Below, one piece after another: positions 23,916-35,509 of a stretch of DNA of 64,000 nucleotides. Source of the stretch: Diphasiastrum complanatum (taxonomy: Eukaryota; Streptophyta; Lycopodiopsida; Lycopodiales; Lycopodiaceae); the NCBI GenBank assembly GCA_029204225.1, contig CM055097.1, positions 3,566,620-3,630,619 on the forward strand, read 5' to 3'. Under the pieces are notes generated by a model, which was not told the DNA's origin, made no database searches, and saw only the letters and a list, made by a program, of their open reading frames with translations. The translations under genes and the position numbers were made by a program. Position 1 is the first letter of the stretch, and each line of letters begins with the position of its first letter.

Positions 23916-25800
23916 TGTTATGTCCATGGCCAGTAAGTAGGATTCAGTAAACTCGTAGTCTTGGATACACGATACTCCAGTAAATCAAGTTGTTAGTTAT
24001 GCCACATCATACTGGATGTAACCCGAAAGTAACTAATATTCTTGTGAGGCCCATAACACACTAAATGGAGTTTAGACAAGGTATGGGACAATGTATGCAT
24101 GTGTAGAGTTATCAATAGAAATTCTATGAATAGGTGGTCCATGCTTAGGACTCTATTCTAGGTGAATCTATGTATAGGGAACTTACGGCTATGCATAACT
24201 ATGTGCCCAGGATGTTTTTGGCTCTATATATTGGGTCCAAACTTGCCCTACTCCTCATTGTGATCATGGATTCATTGCCAGGGTTTAACTCTACCTTCAT
24301 GCTTCTTATTCCTTGGCTTGGGGGTGAAGCTTCTAGAGTTGATTGGTTGCTTCTACTTGGTTGGATGGTTGCTCCATAGTGTATTTTCCATTGTGTTTTA
24401 TCTTGTAAGCAGGATCTTAGGGAGCTTCCTTTATATTGGTATCAGAGCTAGATATCATGTAGTGATTATAGGACAACTAGATGATCAATGGATCTCTAGA
24501 ATATCATATGAGAGCTCAAATGGATAGCGAATCATAATGAATCCAAGAATAACAATTGAATTGATATTCAGCAGGACTTTGGATATCTAGATGATTCTGG
24601 ATTGTAATCTAAAGTTTTTGTAGTTTCAGTCTTTAATTACCAGTTGTTTATAGAATTTGAATTTTGCACTTCAGTTAAAGAATCATGTTCTGAAAGTATT
24701 CCTAAATCCAGTATTTTCTTAATGGAAAGATTTTTGGAATGACTCTTACTTTTCCCGAGTTATGTTAGACATATACTCCAGTATCCTAAATGATTATGGT
24801 TTGAATTTTAGAAAATTATGATTGACAAATCAAATGAATCTAAATATTCATGGTTGACGAATCATAAATAGATACTTAATTATTGTAAGAGGATTATAAA
24901 GAATTGTAATGATTCCTAAGTGAGGTTATTAATTCTTGATCTATTATTCGAGTAAGAATTTGAATCCGTGTTTTTGAATCTCTCTACTCCAGTGTTATAT
25001 TTGAGGACCTATGGATCTCACAAACATTTTCACAAGATAAGTATTCTATTTGTGGAGAGTTTAATTTATCTAGTGGATGTTATTCTGCTATAGTTTATGG
25101 TCTATAGATGCCTGAGTACAGTTTTTCATTTGATTGGATCTCCAGTTATCTTAGGAGATAGACAAGTCTATTAAGATGAATGAATGTTATTTTCTTGCAT
25201 TTGGTGCCAGAAACAAGAGCATTTAACTCAAAAGAATATCTAGGATACTCATAGTTGAGTTATAATCATTCTATATCTTAATGATTCTCCTCGATATTCT
25301 AATTGAATGAATTTTCATTTCTTAGAATTTGGATTCTAAGGGTATTTGTACTTGAAAGCTTATGAAATATTTGTCAGAGTTGTGGATAATTTCATACTGT
25401 AATTATAATTCTTTTATGATATCTTTAACTTTAATCTGTTAAGTTAGGTTATTTCACCCAGTGTTTCATGTAAATGTTATGTCCATGGATAGTAAGTAGA
25501 ATTCAGTATACTTCTAGTCTTGGATACACGGTACTCCAGTAAATCAAGCTGTTAGTTATGCCACATCATACTGGATGTGACCCGGAAGTAACAAATATCC
25601 TTGTGAGGCCAGAACACACTAAATGGAGTTTAGACAAGGTATGGGACAGTGTATGCATGTGTAGAGTTATCAATAGCAATTCTATGAATAGGTGGTCCAT
25701 GCTTAGTACTCTATTCTAGGTGAATCTATGTATAGAGAACTTAGGGCTATGCATGGCTATGTGCCCAGGATGAGTTTGGACCCAATATATAGAGCCAAAA
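23916..25800 (+). mobile_element. TRIM-like non-autonomous LTR element
   Basis: Two direct repeats of about 320 bp or more start TGTTATGTCCATGG at 23916 and 25475 and are about 90% alike by eye. A Met-tRNA primer site (TGGTATCAGAGC, 24437-24448) lies just inside the left copy, as expected for an LTR retrotransposon. The 1 kb between the copies is AT-rich with no gag or pol. Total length is about 1.9 kb. The right copy is shortened: its last 28 bases (25773-25800) are the exact reverse complement of the corresponding bases of the left copy (24216-24243), after which similarity ends. Confidence 0.7.
24437..24448 (+). promoter_or_regulatory. tRNA-iMet primer-binding site of the TRIM-like element
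   Basis: TGGTATCAGAGC immediately downstream of the left long direct repeat. Confidence 0.8.
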
Positions 25801-26140
25801 GCATACCTTGTCACCGTTTTTCGAGTTTTCGGCCTTGTCCGACGTTTAACTAGTATAGTTAACTTCAGACAATAGTTAGTTAAGCATGAGATGTAATCAC
25901 TTCTCTTCATGCTCGTTCCAAAATTCGGGACTAGAGCTTTAAGGCTGAAAATCTTGGTGTGCTCAATGCAAAAACTGAAGCGGGAGTAGCAGAACTTTTG
26001 AAATCCTTGTATGCTTATAGTGAAATATGAGGCGAGACGATTTTTCAATGTGACATAAACATTACAAAAGTAAGGTATGCTAGATCTATTCATGTTGATT
26101 TACTATAGTTTGAAGTATTTACAGATTGTAGCTTTTAACA

Positions 26141-27176
26141 ATGGCAACGTTCCATTTTCATGTTGCTCTTCCTATGGAATGCACTCCAATTATTAAGAAA
26201 AGTTAGAAAGTTGTAGAGAATGTTGCTACAATAGTTGGAGAATTGAGAATGAATAATTTTATGAATCTAGATTTGTGGGTGGGTGGATCAATTTATCCTA
26301 ATGATCCAGCTACCAATTTGTGTCCAGATTTTAAGTCCGTAAATCATCTTCTCAGATTTGTATGTGAAGGAAATAGCGGATTACTTGGATATTGTCAAAG
26401 GTTGCGTGATATTGGAATGCATAGCATATCTTGTCTTAATCAGCAATTACAGTTTGCTAAATTGCAAAAACATGCAAATCAACAATTGCTTCATTATGTG
26501 CAACACACTAGTGCTGGAAACAATGCACTCAAGAATGCTATGTCAGAGTTGAATGCTACAGTCACTACTCTTCGGGGATCAAACCAAGAAATGTTAGAAT
26601 CCAGGAAAAGTTGCGATCCGAGAGTTTAAATCTGTTGTTGATATAAAAGTTATCAAAAAGGCAATGATGAAGAAGAAAATAAAGAGAGTACCAATGAAGA
26701 ATATTGATGACTTATCTACACATAGCGGCAATAAAAAAAAAGAATTCTATTTATTTGATTTGAATATGTCATTTAAGTTTGATATGCACTTGATAACATG
26801 GATTATTAATTTATTAAATATAATTTGAGTTTCATATGTTTCTTGCAGATCATGTTTGGTGGCAAAGAACTATTTAACAGATCGTGCATGCATTGGATCA
26901 TCTTTAAGTCATGTTTTACCAAGAAAGTCAGTAAAGGAAATGATGAAAAATGTTCGGTTCGAAAAAATGAAGAATGAAATTGCAAAGACTGTTTTGATTA
27001 AGGTTCAATCATACTTGGATGCAAATGCGATACAAGGTGCATGTGATGTTTCTGGAATTAGCAGAAATGCTTATTCTAGTTTTTTTAGAATAGCTAAAGA
27101 AGCTTTTTCCCAAGTGATGGTGAAGAAAACTTATCTTCTGCATCCATATCGGGTAAGATTAGCAGGAAATTATTGA
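26141..27176 (+). pseudogene. Unrecognised multi-exon-like gene, broken
   Basis: ATG 26141 opens a 163-codon frame (to 26629) interrupted once by TAG at about 26204: MATFHFHVALPMECTPI, then VVENVATIVGELRMNNFMNL, LCPDFKSVNHLLRFVCEG, and a helical stretch LQFAKLQKHANQQLLHYVQH. A shift near 26605 moves coding to another frame (REFKSVVDIKVIKKAMMKKK, IKRVPMKNIDDLSTHSG). After an AT-rich stretch ending in TTTCTTGCAG (26839-26848) a further exon-like frame follows to 27174: KNYLTDRACIGSSLSHVLPR, SYLDANAIQGACDVSGISRN. No family recognised. It is clipped by the A3 LTR remnant. Confidence 0.4.
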
Positions 27177-27193
27177 TGAGAAATCGAGTCAGC

Positions 27194-28244
27194 GCTCTAA
27201 TACCATTGTTAAGAGTCGAGTGGTGCTCCGATACGAATGATGAGAATCGTGAGAAGAAAAAAATTCACAGAAACATTCGCGACCCTCTTTCGAGATTCGG
27301 ATGGCGTTCAGATGCGTTCGCTGCGCACTGCCAGCTAAAACACTCCTACAATCCTACTGATCTACGTTCATAAAATTAATATAGCATTCGCCTTCATTTC
27401 AACCAAGGTGCGGAATTCAACAAGGGAACAAGAAAACTCAGACATACTAAAGTAAAATAAACAGCATAAGCATTCGACATCCAAGATCAGACACACTCTA
27501 TATTGATTTTCTCTGATTTCTTCAGTGCACTACATGCAAATCCACGCAGTGCGTTGGCGTGAGAGAAGCACGGCTCTCTCACAAGTAGTAGTCTCGCTTT
27601 ACTAGCGGACAATTGGATTTTTCTGATCCTAGATAGAATTGTCTTCTCGCATGCAGACGAAGCTTTTGTCTGTGTTCGTCTTAATTGCTTACTAGCATCA
27701 GACTACTTGTTCTTCTTTCTTGCTTGGTTACACACTGTGTATCCTATTGATATATGTCAAGTATTATTCAGTAAGTAAAGTCTCTCTATGCAAATCTAAG
27801 ATTAGAGTGATTAACCATCTACAACTAACCAGAGAATTACAAGAGTGGCAGTTTAGCCACGACCTAGGGAGTATCTGCTGACGTCATACCATCAGGTCAG
27901 ATCTCTGTACTTTTGGTACTTGCGTGATCTCTGGTGGTACTCCCTGGAGCGTGAGGACTTAAAAAAAGTTTCATTTTCACCGTTGGTTTCGTTTACCTCA
28001 TTTGTCTTTCTCTCGTATAGGACCGCAAGGGGAATCTCGTTCGTGTTCATGAACCGTTGGTCTTCGTCTTCGTTGACTTTCGTGTTCACGAACCTCTTCT
28101 TGTTTTGTGTCTTCAGATGTTCGAGTTCGCGAAGATGCTCGTCATCGTCTTCGTTGACTTTCTTGTTCGCGAAACTCGTCGTGTTTCGTGTCGAAGGGCT
28201 ATAAGCTAGCAAGGCTTTGTGTTCAAAAACACTTTGTTTCTTCA
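27194..28244 (-). mobile_element. Copia family A lone LTR with primer site (A3)
   Basis: LTR 27207-28244 (1038 bp) matches the LTRs of A1 and A2 in reverse orientation, starting (minus) TGAAGAAACAAAGTG and ending next to a primer site that reads TGGTATTAGAGC on the minus strand (27194-27205, one mismatch). Everything internal to the primer site is missing, so this is a 5' LTR with a few leader bases, not a clean recombination solo LTR. Confidence 0.85.
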
Positions 28245-28599
28245 ATTATTATAATCACGGAATGTTCAAAGTAGTTGGCCAACCACTTCATATAACTAAA
28301 TTATAAAAATCGAAATATGGTGAGCTCAATTACAGCAATTGCAATAATGTTTTTCTTGATATTGAAAATGTTCTAAAATACATTATTCGATTCTATAAAC
28401 TAGACGAATGGAAAAGGGACAAGTGTGGACTATGTAGGAAAAAATAGTAATTATTCTTCCACATAGAACACGATGCAAGTTTGAATAAATCAATGTCTTT
28501 AATCATGATTTTATCTGATCTATGTACAAATAGAACAATATTTGTTTCGATTGAATATGTGTGCGGAAATTCACAAATTGGTTCGAGATCTGATAGAGA

Positions 28600-28830
28600 C
28601 GGTTGAAGTCTTTTTCTTTTTTCTCTTTTTTCTTTTACTTTTCTCGCAGTCTTTTTTTCTCTCTCTTTTTTAGTTTTCTTTTTCTTCTTTTATATATTTT
28701 TTCTTCTGTGTTTTACCCATTGGGCGATGGAGTCACTCCCCACCCCACTTTACTGTTTCTGTTCCCATTTTTTCCTCTCTCAACAACCCCCCCCCCCCCC
28801 CCCTCCCCCCCCGCCCCCCCCCTCAACTAT
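28600..28830. repeat. Pyrimidine-rich stretch and poly-C tract
   Basis: Long T/C-rich sequence ends in about 45 nearly pure C (28788-28822). On the minus strand this is a G-tract like the purine tract at 17186-17207, so it may mark an old LTR edge, but I found no LTR that confirms it. Confidence 0.5.
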
Positions 28831-28994
28831 GCATCTATACAATCATTTATGCCCATAGAAGTTAGCAAATGTTCAAATGCAGCTCAGAGTTTATATAGAG
28901 ATGCAATGAAGATGTATGCATAGAAAACTGAGAATTGCAACAGATGCTCACCATATCGTGTCTAGTGTATGATGCATAATAGATAGGTGGGTGG

Positions 28995-29394
28995 TTATAG
29001 TGCATTTCTGCACATTTCTGTCTGTTGGTTCTTCAACTCCCCAGTGTAATTGGGGTCCACTTCTGCCACATCCACAAGGGCTAGATCGGCACCTTCCAGG
29101 AACTTAAAATAAAACATCTCATTTAGGGTTTTGCAATCCCTGGAAGTTCTGTCACGCGTCCACAGGATTTGAATATCTTTTTTATGGTTTCTTTCAATGT
29201 CGTGAATGGATGCCAAGCCCTTAGAGGCTGCTTAAGGTCTCCACTACCACTCCACACCTCCTCCGCTAGCTTAGAACAATCCAATCACAAGAAAGCACAC
29301 AAAACAAGGCTAATCTACCCCCAAATCCACCTAAAACACACTAAAAAAGCAAAAGCAACTAAAAGGACAACTAAAGCTAGTTATTGATAGCCTA
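28995..29394 (-). pseudogene. Possible leader/5' coding remnant of a gypsy element
   Basis: Lies just inside the primer site of the minus-strand gypsy LTR. A 73-codon minus frame (28995-29216) reads HDIERNHKKDIQILWTRD and FKFLEGADLALVDVAEVDPN. I do not recognise it as gag or another known protein. The assignment rests only on position. Confidence 0.25.
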
Positions 29395-29412
29395 TCCCCG
29401 GCAATGGGGCCA
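29395..29412 (-). promoter_or_regulatory. tRNA-Asp-type primer-binding site
   Basis: On the minus strand TGGCCCCATTGCCGGGGA, one base inside the LTR end (..ACCCTACA). It differs at two positions from TGGCGCCGTTGCCGGGGA, the Asp-tRNA site common in plant gypsy elements. Confidence 0.75.
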
Positions 29413-29413
29413 C

Positions 29414-30259
<846 letters not shown>

Positions 30260-30439
30260 AACCAGTATGTGTCTCAACAAACTGCTTGAATTATTTAAAG
30301 CAATTGAATGCAATCATATATTTGATGTTTGATCAAGATCTTGTTGAGTTTGCATCTCTTTCATTAAGTAGATATTGATTTTCTACATTGCCAATGGTGC
30401 TAATTGTGTTCTCTTTCATAATCAAAGATCTTTTGGATC

Positions 30440-30565
30440 TTAGTGATTCATAAAATCTTCACACTTCGAATCTACTAGTATGATTTTTTCGAATAGGAAT
30501 TCACATTGAGTCATGTGTTGGGAAGCACCAAAATCAAGATACCATAGCATGGCATCTCTACAACT
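30440..30565 (-). pseudogene. Copia protease scrap
   Basis: Minus strand reads MLWYLDFGASQHMTQCEFLF: the copia aspartic protease motif with DFGA instead of DSGA. A stop follows within 30 codons. Confidence 0.65.
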
Positions 30566-30811
30566 CATTGATCAACCGAACCTCCGAGAATGTACCTTCC
30601 ATAGTTAATGAACAATCTAATAAATGGTAATTAGTCGTGAATACTATTGACATTTCAAACCTAGGCTTTAATACCACTGTTGGATGGTACATGATTATCA
30701 GCTCTGATAGCACTCTTGCTGGATATGGTATCCAAAAAAGAGAAAACAATATTGAAATTATTACATAATCGATACGAACTGAAAGATTTAGACTCTTACT
30801 TACATCGTTCA

Positions 30812-31673
30812 TGTTGTGTGTGTGATGATTGATGAATTCGTCAGATTCACGAAACTTTCGCGAAGGCGAATCAAGCACGACTCTCTTTGATGGAGTTCAG
30901 ATGCAATCACTGGACACTACCAGTTGAATCACTCCTACAGTTCTCCAGAGTGTAGTCAGTCACTACTGATCTACGTTCATAAAATTAATACAACATTCAA
31001 CATAGTTTCAACCAAAGTGCGAAATTCAAAATGAACAAGAAGAAACTCAGACACGCAATTAAAAACAAAAACATTTGCATTTGAGATCAGACACAACACA
31101 AATTGATATGTGCGCGAAGGCTACAATATCATCTATTGATTTTCTCTGATTCTTTGAGCACTACGTGCATACCCACGCAGTGCATTGGTGTGAGAGAAAC
31201 GCGGTTCTCTCACGAGTAATCATTTCGCTTTACTAGCGGACAGTTGGATCTTCTCATCCTAGACAGAATTGTCTTCGCACGCAGGCGGACAAGTATTCTG
31301 TATTTTTTGTCTTGATTGCTTACTAGTATTAGACTGTTTTGTTGTTACACTGTATGTGTATTTTGTTGATCTATATGTCAAGTATCATCAGTAAGTATGG
31401 TCACTCTATGTAGATCTAAGATTAGAGTGATTAAGCAACTAGTCAAGGAGTTACAAGCGTGGTAGATTAGCCACGACCTAGGAAGTATCTGCTGACATCA
31501 TGCCATCAGATTAGATCTCTGTACTTCTGGATACTTGCGTGATCTTAGCTAATACTCTTTGGAGCGTGAGGGCAAAACGAGTTTCGTTTTGCTCGTATGC
31601 CTTTCTCTCGTACTAGACCGCAAAGGAATCTCGTTCATGGATCTTTCGTGTTCACGAATCGTTCGTCTTCGTC
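30812..31673 (-). repeat. 3' LTR of A2, its start deleted
   Basis: Matches the A2 5' LTR from the TGTTG edge for about 860 bp. At 31673/31674 it joins RNase H sequence (KKR-T), so the polypurine tract, the end of RNase H and the first ~180 bases of the LTR are gone. Confidence 0.85.
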
Positions 31674-32713
31674 AACGGTCCGCTTCTTGTTGACCCAGAG
31701 AACTGCTGCTCCTGATGAAATGGTGCATCCTCCTGAGACACTTTTATAGTCGTCCTTGAGAGATGCCCAACTAGCATCGTTGTAGAAAAGTATCCTGAAA
31801 CCTACACCACGACAATAATTTGCTCATCCTGAATACTGCATAAGCAATATCAGGACGTGTGTTGTCTGCAAGGTACATCAGTGATCCTATCAGCTTCTTG
31901 TAAGGTGTGAGCTGCATCTGTTCTCTCTCTTCCTCAATCTTTGGACAGTCATCATTTGTTAGCATCGTCCCTACGAGCATTGGACTGTTCGCTCCTTTGC
32001 AGTTCAGCATCCCAAAGTCCTCTAGGATCTTCTGGGTGTATCTGGACTGGTGAAGGTATAACTTACCTCCCTCATAGTCCCTTTCAATTTGCAAGCCTAG
32101 GTAACACCTGGCTTCTCCCAGATCAACTATCTCAAAATGTTTTGAGACGTTTGCCTTTACTTCAACTATTAACTGCTCACTCCTACAAAGTATCAGAGTG
32201 TCGTCCACATACACAGCCACAATGATGATCTACCCATCTATAATTATGACATATACATTGGAATCAGCCAACAGAGGCTTGAATCCTAATGATTTCAAGT
32301 CTTGATATTTCTTCTTGTACCATTGTCGAGATGATTGTTTCAGACCGTAGATGCTTCTATGCATTCTGCATGCATAGTCAGGAATTGAATTCGAGACATA
32401 TCTTGGGGGTTGACTCATATAGACCTCTTCGTCTAGTTCGCCATGCAAGAAGGCTGTCTTCTCGTCCACAATGTGGATCCTGAGGTCATAAATTGCTGTA
32501 TATGCAAATAACAGACGTAGGGACAAATGTTTGATGATAGGAGAGAAGGTTTCAGAGTAGTCAATACCATATCTCTGAGAGAAACCTTTCGCTACCAGTC
32601 TTGCCTTGTATTTTGTCACATCCCCATCTGGTCCGTATTTGAGCTTGAAGACCCATTTGCATTTAACAGTCATGCGCTTATGTGGTAATGGCTCCAACGT
32701 CCATGCCTGGTTC
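31674..32713 (-). pseudogene. A2 reverse transcriptase and RNase H remnant
   Basis: Minus strand: KCKWVFKLKYGPDGDVTKYK, YSETFSPIIKHLSLRLLFAY, RMHRSIYGLKQSSRQWYKKK, catalytic AVYVDDTLILCRS, FEIVDLGEARCYLGLQIERD, SLMYLADNTRPDIAYAVFRM. After FRMS a deletion removes the connection domain and joins LLSWCRFQDTFLQRC. RNase H survives only as the piece around SSSGAAVLW. One frame break separates the palm halves near 32225. Not functional. Confidence 0.88.
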
Positions 32714-33066
32714 TATGACCTGCCGCCAGTGACAGAGGGAGCAGCAGACGAACACGAAAACAAAGATTTTTGAGTTGTCTCCCATTCAGGCGATGTTTCT
32801 GACGAAGAAAGATTCGAGAGGCAACCTACCGCCATAGTTCCTGTAAACCAAGCGAGCAGACAAGGGCAAATGCATAGCTGTTTCAGGAGGATCTCCCAGA
32901 AGGTCAACAAGACCACTAAGAGCGCCAACAAGATATGTGCCAAGCAGCTCAGCTTTCACATCAGAAGAGTTCCGCGGGTTCAGTGACGAACCACAGACTT
33001 TCGAGGAGGTGATTGAAGGTCCAAAAAAGGACAAATGGATCCAAGCCATGAACGAAGAGATGGAGT
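32714..33066 (+). other. Inverted segment inside A2
   Basis: This 353 bp piece matches A1 10757-11126 (integrase tail/RT linker) in the plus orientation, although A2 lies on the minus strand. The sequence on both sides is minus-oriented A2 in the correct order: VLERH up to 33067 and the GAACCAGG linker from 32713. About 4 and 10 bases present in A1 are missing at the two joints. It is therefore a local inversion with small junction losses. Confidence 0.85.
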
Positions 33067-34440
33067 GTCTCTCCAGAACTTCGTAGCTGACAGGATCGTC
33101 ATTGGCCACTGTCCTGCTCTCATCGAATATGAGATCTCTCACTGTTTTCACAGTATTCGTGTCTAGCATGTAGATTTTATAGTATGACAAATTGTTGTCA
33201 TAACCTACCAGAAATCCCTGCTCGACTTTCTCATCAAGCTTCTTACGAAGCTTATTAGGAATATGTGCATTAGCTGCATAGCCAAAGATTCTGATATGAG
33301 ACAAGTTGGGCTTTCTACCCCACCATAGTTCATGTGGTGTTGTGTGAGGAACACCAGACTTACCTATCCTGTTCTAGATGTATGCGGCTGTAGCTATCCC
33401 TTCAGCCCACAGTGCCCTTGGAGCCTTCGAGTAGGCCATCATGCATCTGGCTACTTCCATTAGGGTCCTGTTCTTTCATTCAGCAACACCATTGTGTTGC
33501 AGTGTGTAGGCTGCAGTTCTTCTGTGAATGATACCATGATCATTGCAGAAGTCAGTGAAGCGATTTGAGATATATTCACCACCTCGATCTGTTCTGATCT
33601 GCTTCACCTTGCTGTCTGTACATCTCTCTGTCCAATTCACATATTCTATGAATTTATCGAGCGCTTTAGATTTATTCTGAATAAAGTACACTCTGGCAAA
33701 TTTGTTATAATCATCAATGAAGGTTTATATAATATCTTGAACCTCCTACTGAGACCACGTTGAATGGTCCACAGCTGTCAGAATGCCCTAGCTCTAAAAT
33801 TTTTGTCGTTCTGTAGGAGTCTTTGACGAATGGAGTGCATGACATCTTTCCTTTCAAACATGCATTCGAGATGCTGACCCATGTTATCGTTCCATGATGA
33901 CTTGCTTGGTAAAGTGCCATTGAGTTCATGTGGCAGAGTCTTCTGTGCCACAGAGTGTCTGGCGAGTCGTCATGAGTCTGATGCACCTTATCTTCAGGTA
34001 GGCATACCTTCAGATGATATAGGTTACCTTTCCTTCTGCCTTGAGCGATGAGAGTACTGGTACTACGGTCAATCACATTGCATGCTTTGTTAGAAAATGT
34101 CACACGCATCCCTGCATCTGTTATTCTTGCTATAGAGAGCAAGTCTTGTTGCAGAGTAGGCACGAACAGAACATCTTTGAGTCGTATGTCTCTACCGTTG
34201 GTGTTGAGCCATAGTGAACCAATACCGTTCACTTGATGTCTAGATCCATCTCCAAAAACTATGAATCTTGAGGGATCTGCACTTCTGAAATCTGGCATTA
34301 TTCGTCTTGATGTCACGAAGTGTGAGGTGGCTCCTGAATCTAGGATCACCTCATGTGTGTCAGACGTTGATGCTGCACACACATCTTTACAGATGTAGGC
34401 GGTCGAACAACTTCTATTCGTTCTTTCTTCGCTCATCTTC
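33067..34440 (-). pseudogene. A2 protease and integrase
   Basis: Minus strand: protease LDSGATSHFVTSRRIM, GDGSRHQVNGIGSLWLNTNG, LLSIARITDAG, pre-integrase TLWHRRLCHMNSMALYQ, integrase LELGHSDSCGPFNVVSVGGS (first Asp kept), a frame break, IRTDRGGEYISNRFTDF (second Asp kept) and LQHNGVAE (Glu kept), followed at once by a stop (KN of EKKN preceded by TGA). The C-terminal part reads RKKLDEKVEQGFLVGYDNNL. The catalytic triad is present, but frames are broken. Confidence 0.9.
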
Positions 34441-35400
34441 TAGCTCTTGGGCTCCTCGACATAGGATGAACTATTGTTGTTCTCCTGTCTGTTCTGTGCT
34501 GATTTGTTCCTTGGATTCTGTGGTAATCCATGGCTGCAAGACCCTTCTTATGGCAATGGATAAACTCAATCTTGGGATTGAGCCAGCAGGTATCTACTGT
34601 ATGTCTGTCTCTTCTGCATCTCACACAAGTCTTCTTGTCTGCATCTTGTCGTTTTGACCTTCCTTTGGTCTTCCAGTTGCCTTTGCTTGTTCCCTCTGCT
34701 TGTTGGTCACGATCCTGCCTCTGATTGGACTCCCTCTTAGGCTTAAATTGTTTCTTTGATTTTTCTTTGTTGCCGTAGAGGGCCTGGTCAAAACCATCTT
34801 TGTGATCCAGATGTTCTCTGGCCTCGACTTCCTCTCAAATCTCGACAATCGCCTTTTCGAGGTTCATGGTGAGATCTTTCGCGAGCAGGATTCGTGTCGT
34901 CTGGAAAAATCTGGGTAAGGCTCTCAACAGGTACGTGAGCTGCTTCTCAGTTGACATTGCATTCTCTGCTCCAGAGTTATGTAGTGATAGAAACAGATCC
35001 TTCATCTTTTTTACAAAAAATGTGAGGTCCTTTCCATCCCACTGCAAATTCGTCAACTGATCTTCCAGCATCATGATCTGAATTATTGATTTCATCTGAA
35101 ATCTGGTGAGTAATGCATCCCACATCTCCTTAGCCTTGGAGATTGTAGCCAGGTCAAGTGTGAGACTATCTTTGATGGAAGATGATAGCAAGGCTACTGC
35201 CTTGTCGTTTTGCTCCCTCCATTCACGTAGCTCCTTGCCTGTTGTTGTAGGTATTTCTTCTGTGCCATCCACCCAGGGGAAGCGTCCTTCACCCTTGAGT
35301 ATCAAAGATGTCTTGACTTTCCAGGCTAGAAAGTTAGATCCTGAAGAATCAAGTATCGTGCAGATCTTGCTCTGCATGCTGCTGATTGAAGCCATTGCTT
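34433..35400 (-). pseudogene. A2 gag
   Basis: ATG at about 35395 starts MASISSMQSKICTILDSSGS, NFLAWKVKTSLILKGEGRFP, and continues with a long open frame to about 34835 (LTLDLATISKAKEMWDALLT, FFVKKMKDLFLSLHNSGAEN). This is the best-preserved gag of family A in the window: A1 has two stops where this copy reads NFLAWKVK. A stop after AIVEI (near 34835) and later shifts break the basic region and zinc knuckles (34433-34848), where CIHCHKKG appears as FIHCHKKG. Confidence 0.9.
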
Positions 35401-35496
35401 CTTGAAGTCTGTTTACTTGTTGGTGGTTGATTGTCTGAATGCTTGGCCTCCTGGATCTGATAGCTTCTTTGGCTATGTCAGAATTTGACGGGGTGC

Positions 35497-35508
35497 GCTC
35501 TGATACCA
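35497..35508 (-). promoter_or_regulatory. tRNA-iMet primer-binding site of A2
   Basis: Minus strand TGGTATCAGAGC, one base inside the 5' LTR end. Confidence 0.9.
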
Positions 35509-35509
35509 C

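Noticed and set aside
23644..23936. Three overlapping Ser/Phe/Leu-rich ORFs
   Set aside because: CT-rich low-complexity DNA open in all three frames, so no coding signal.
28603..28923. Phe/Ser/Pro-rich plus-strand ORF
   Set aside because: Translation of a pyrimidine-rich stretch and the poly-C tract; low complexity.
32786..33304. 172-codon minus-strand ORF
   Set aside because: It crosses the left edge of the normal A2 sequence into the inverted segment, so its second half is antisense copia. It is not a real protein.
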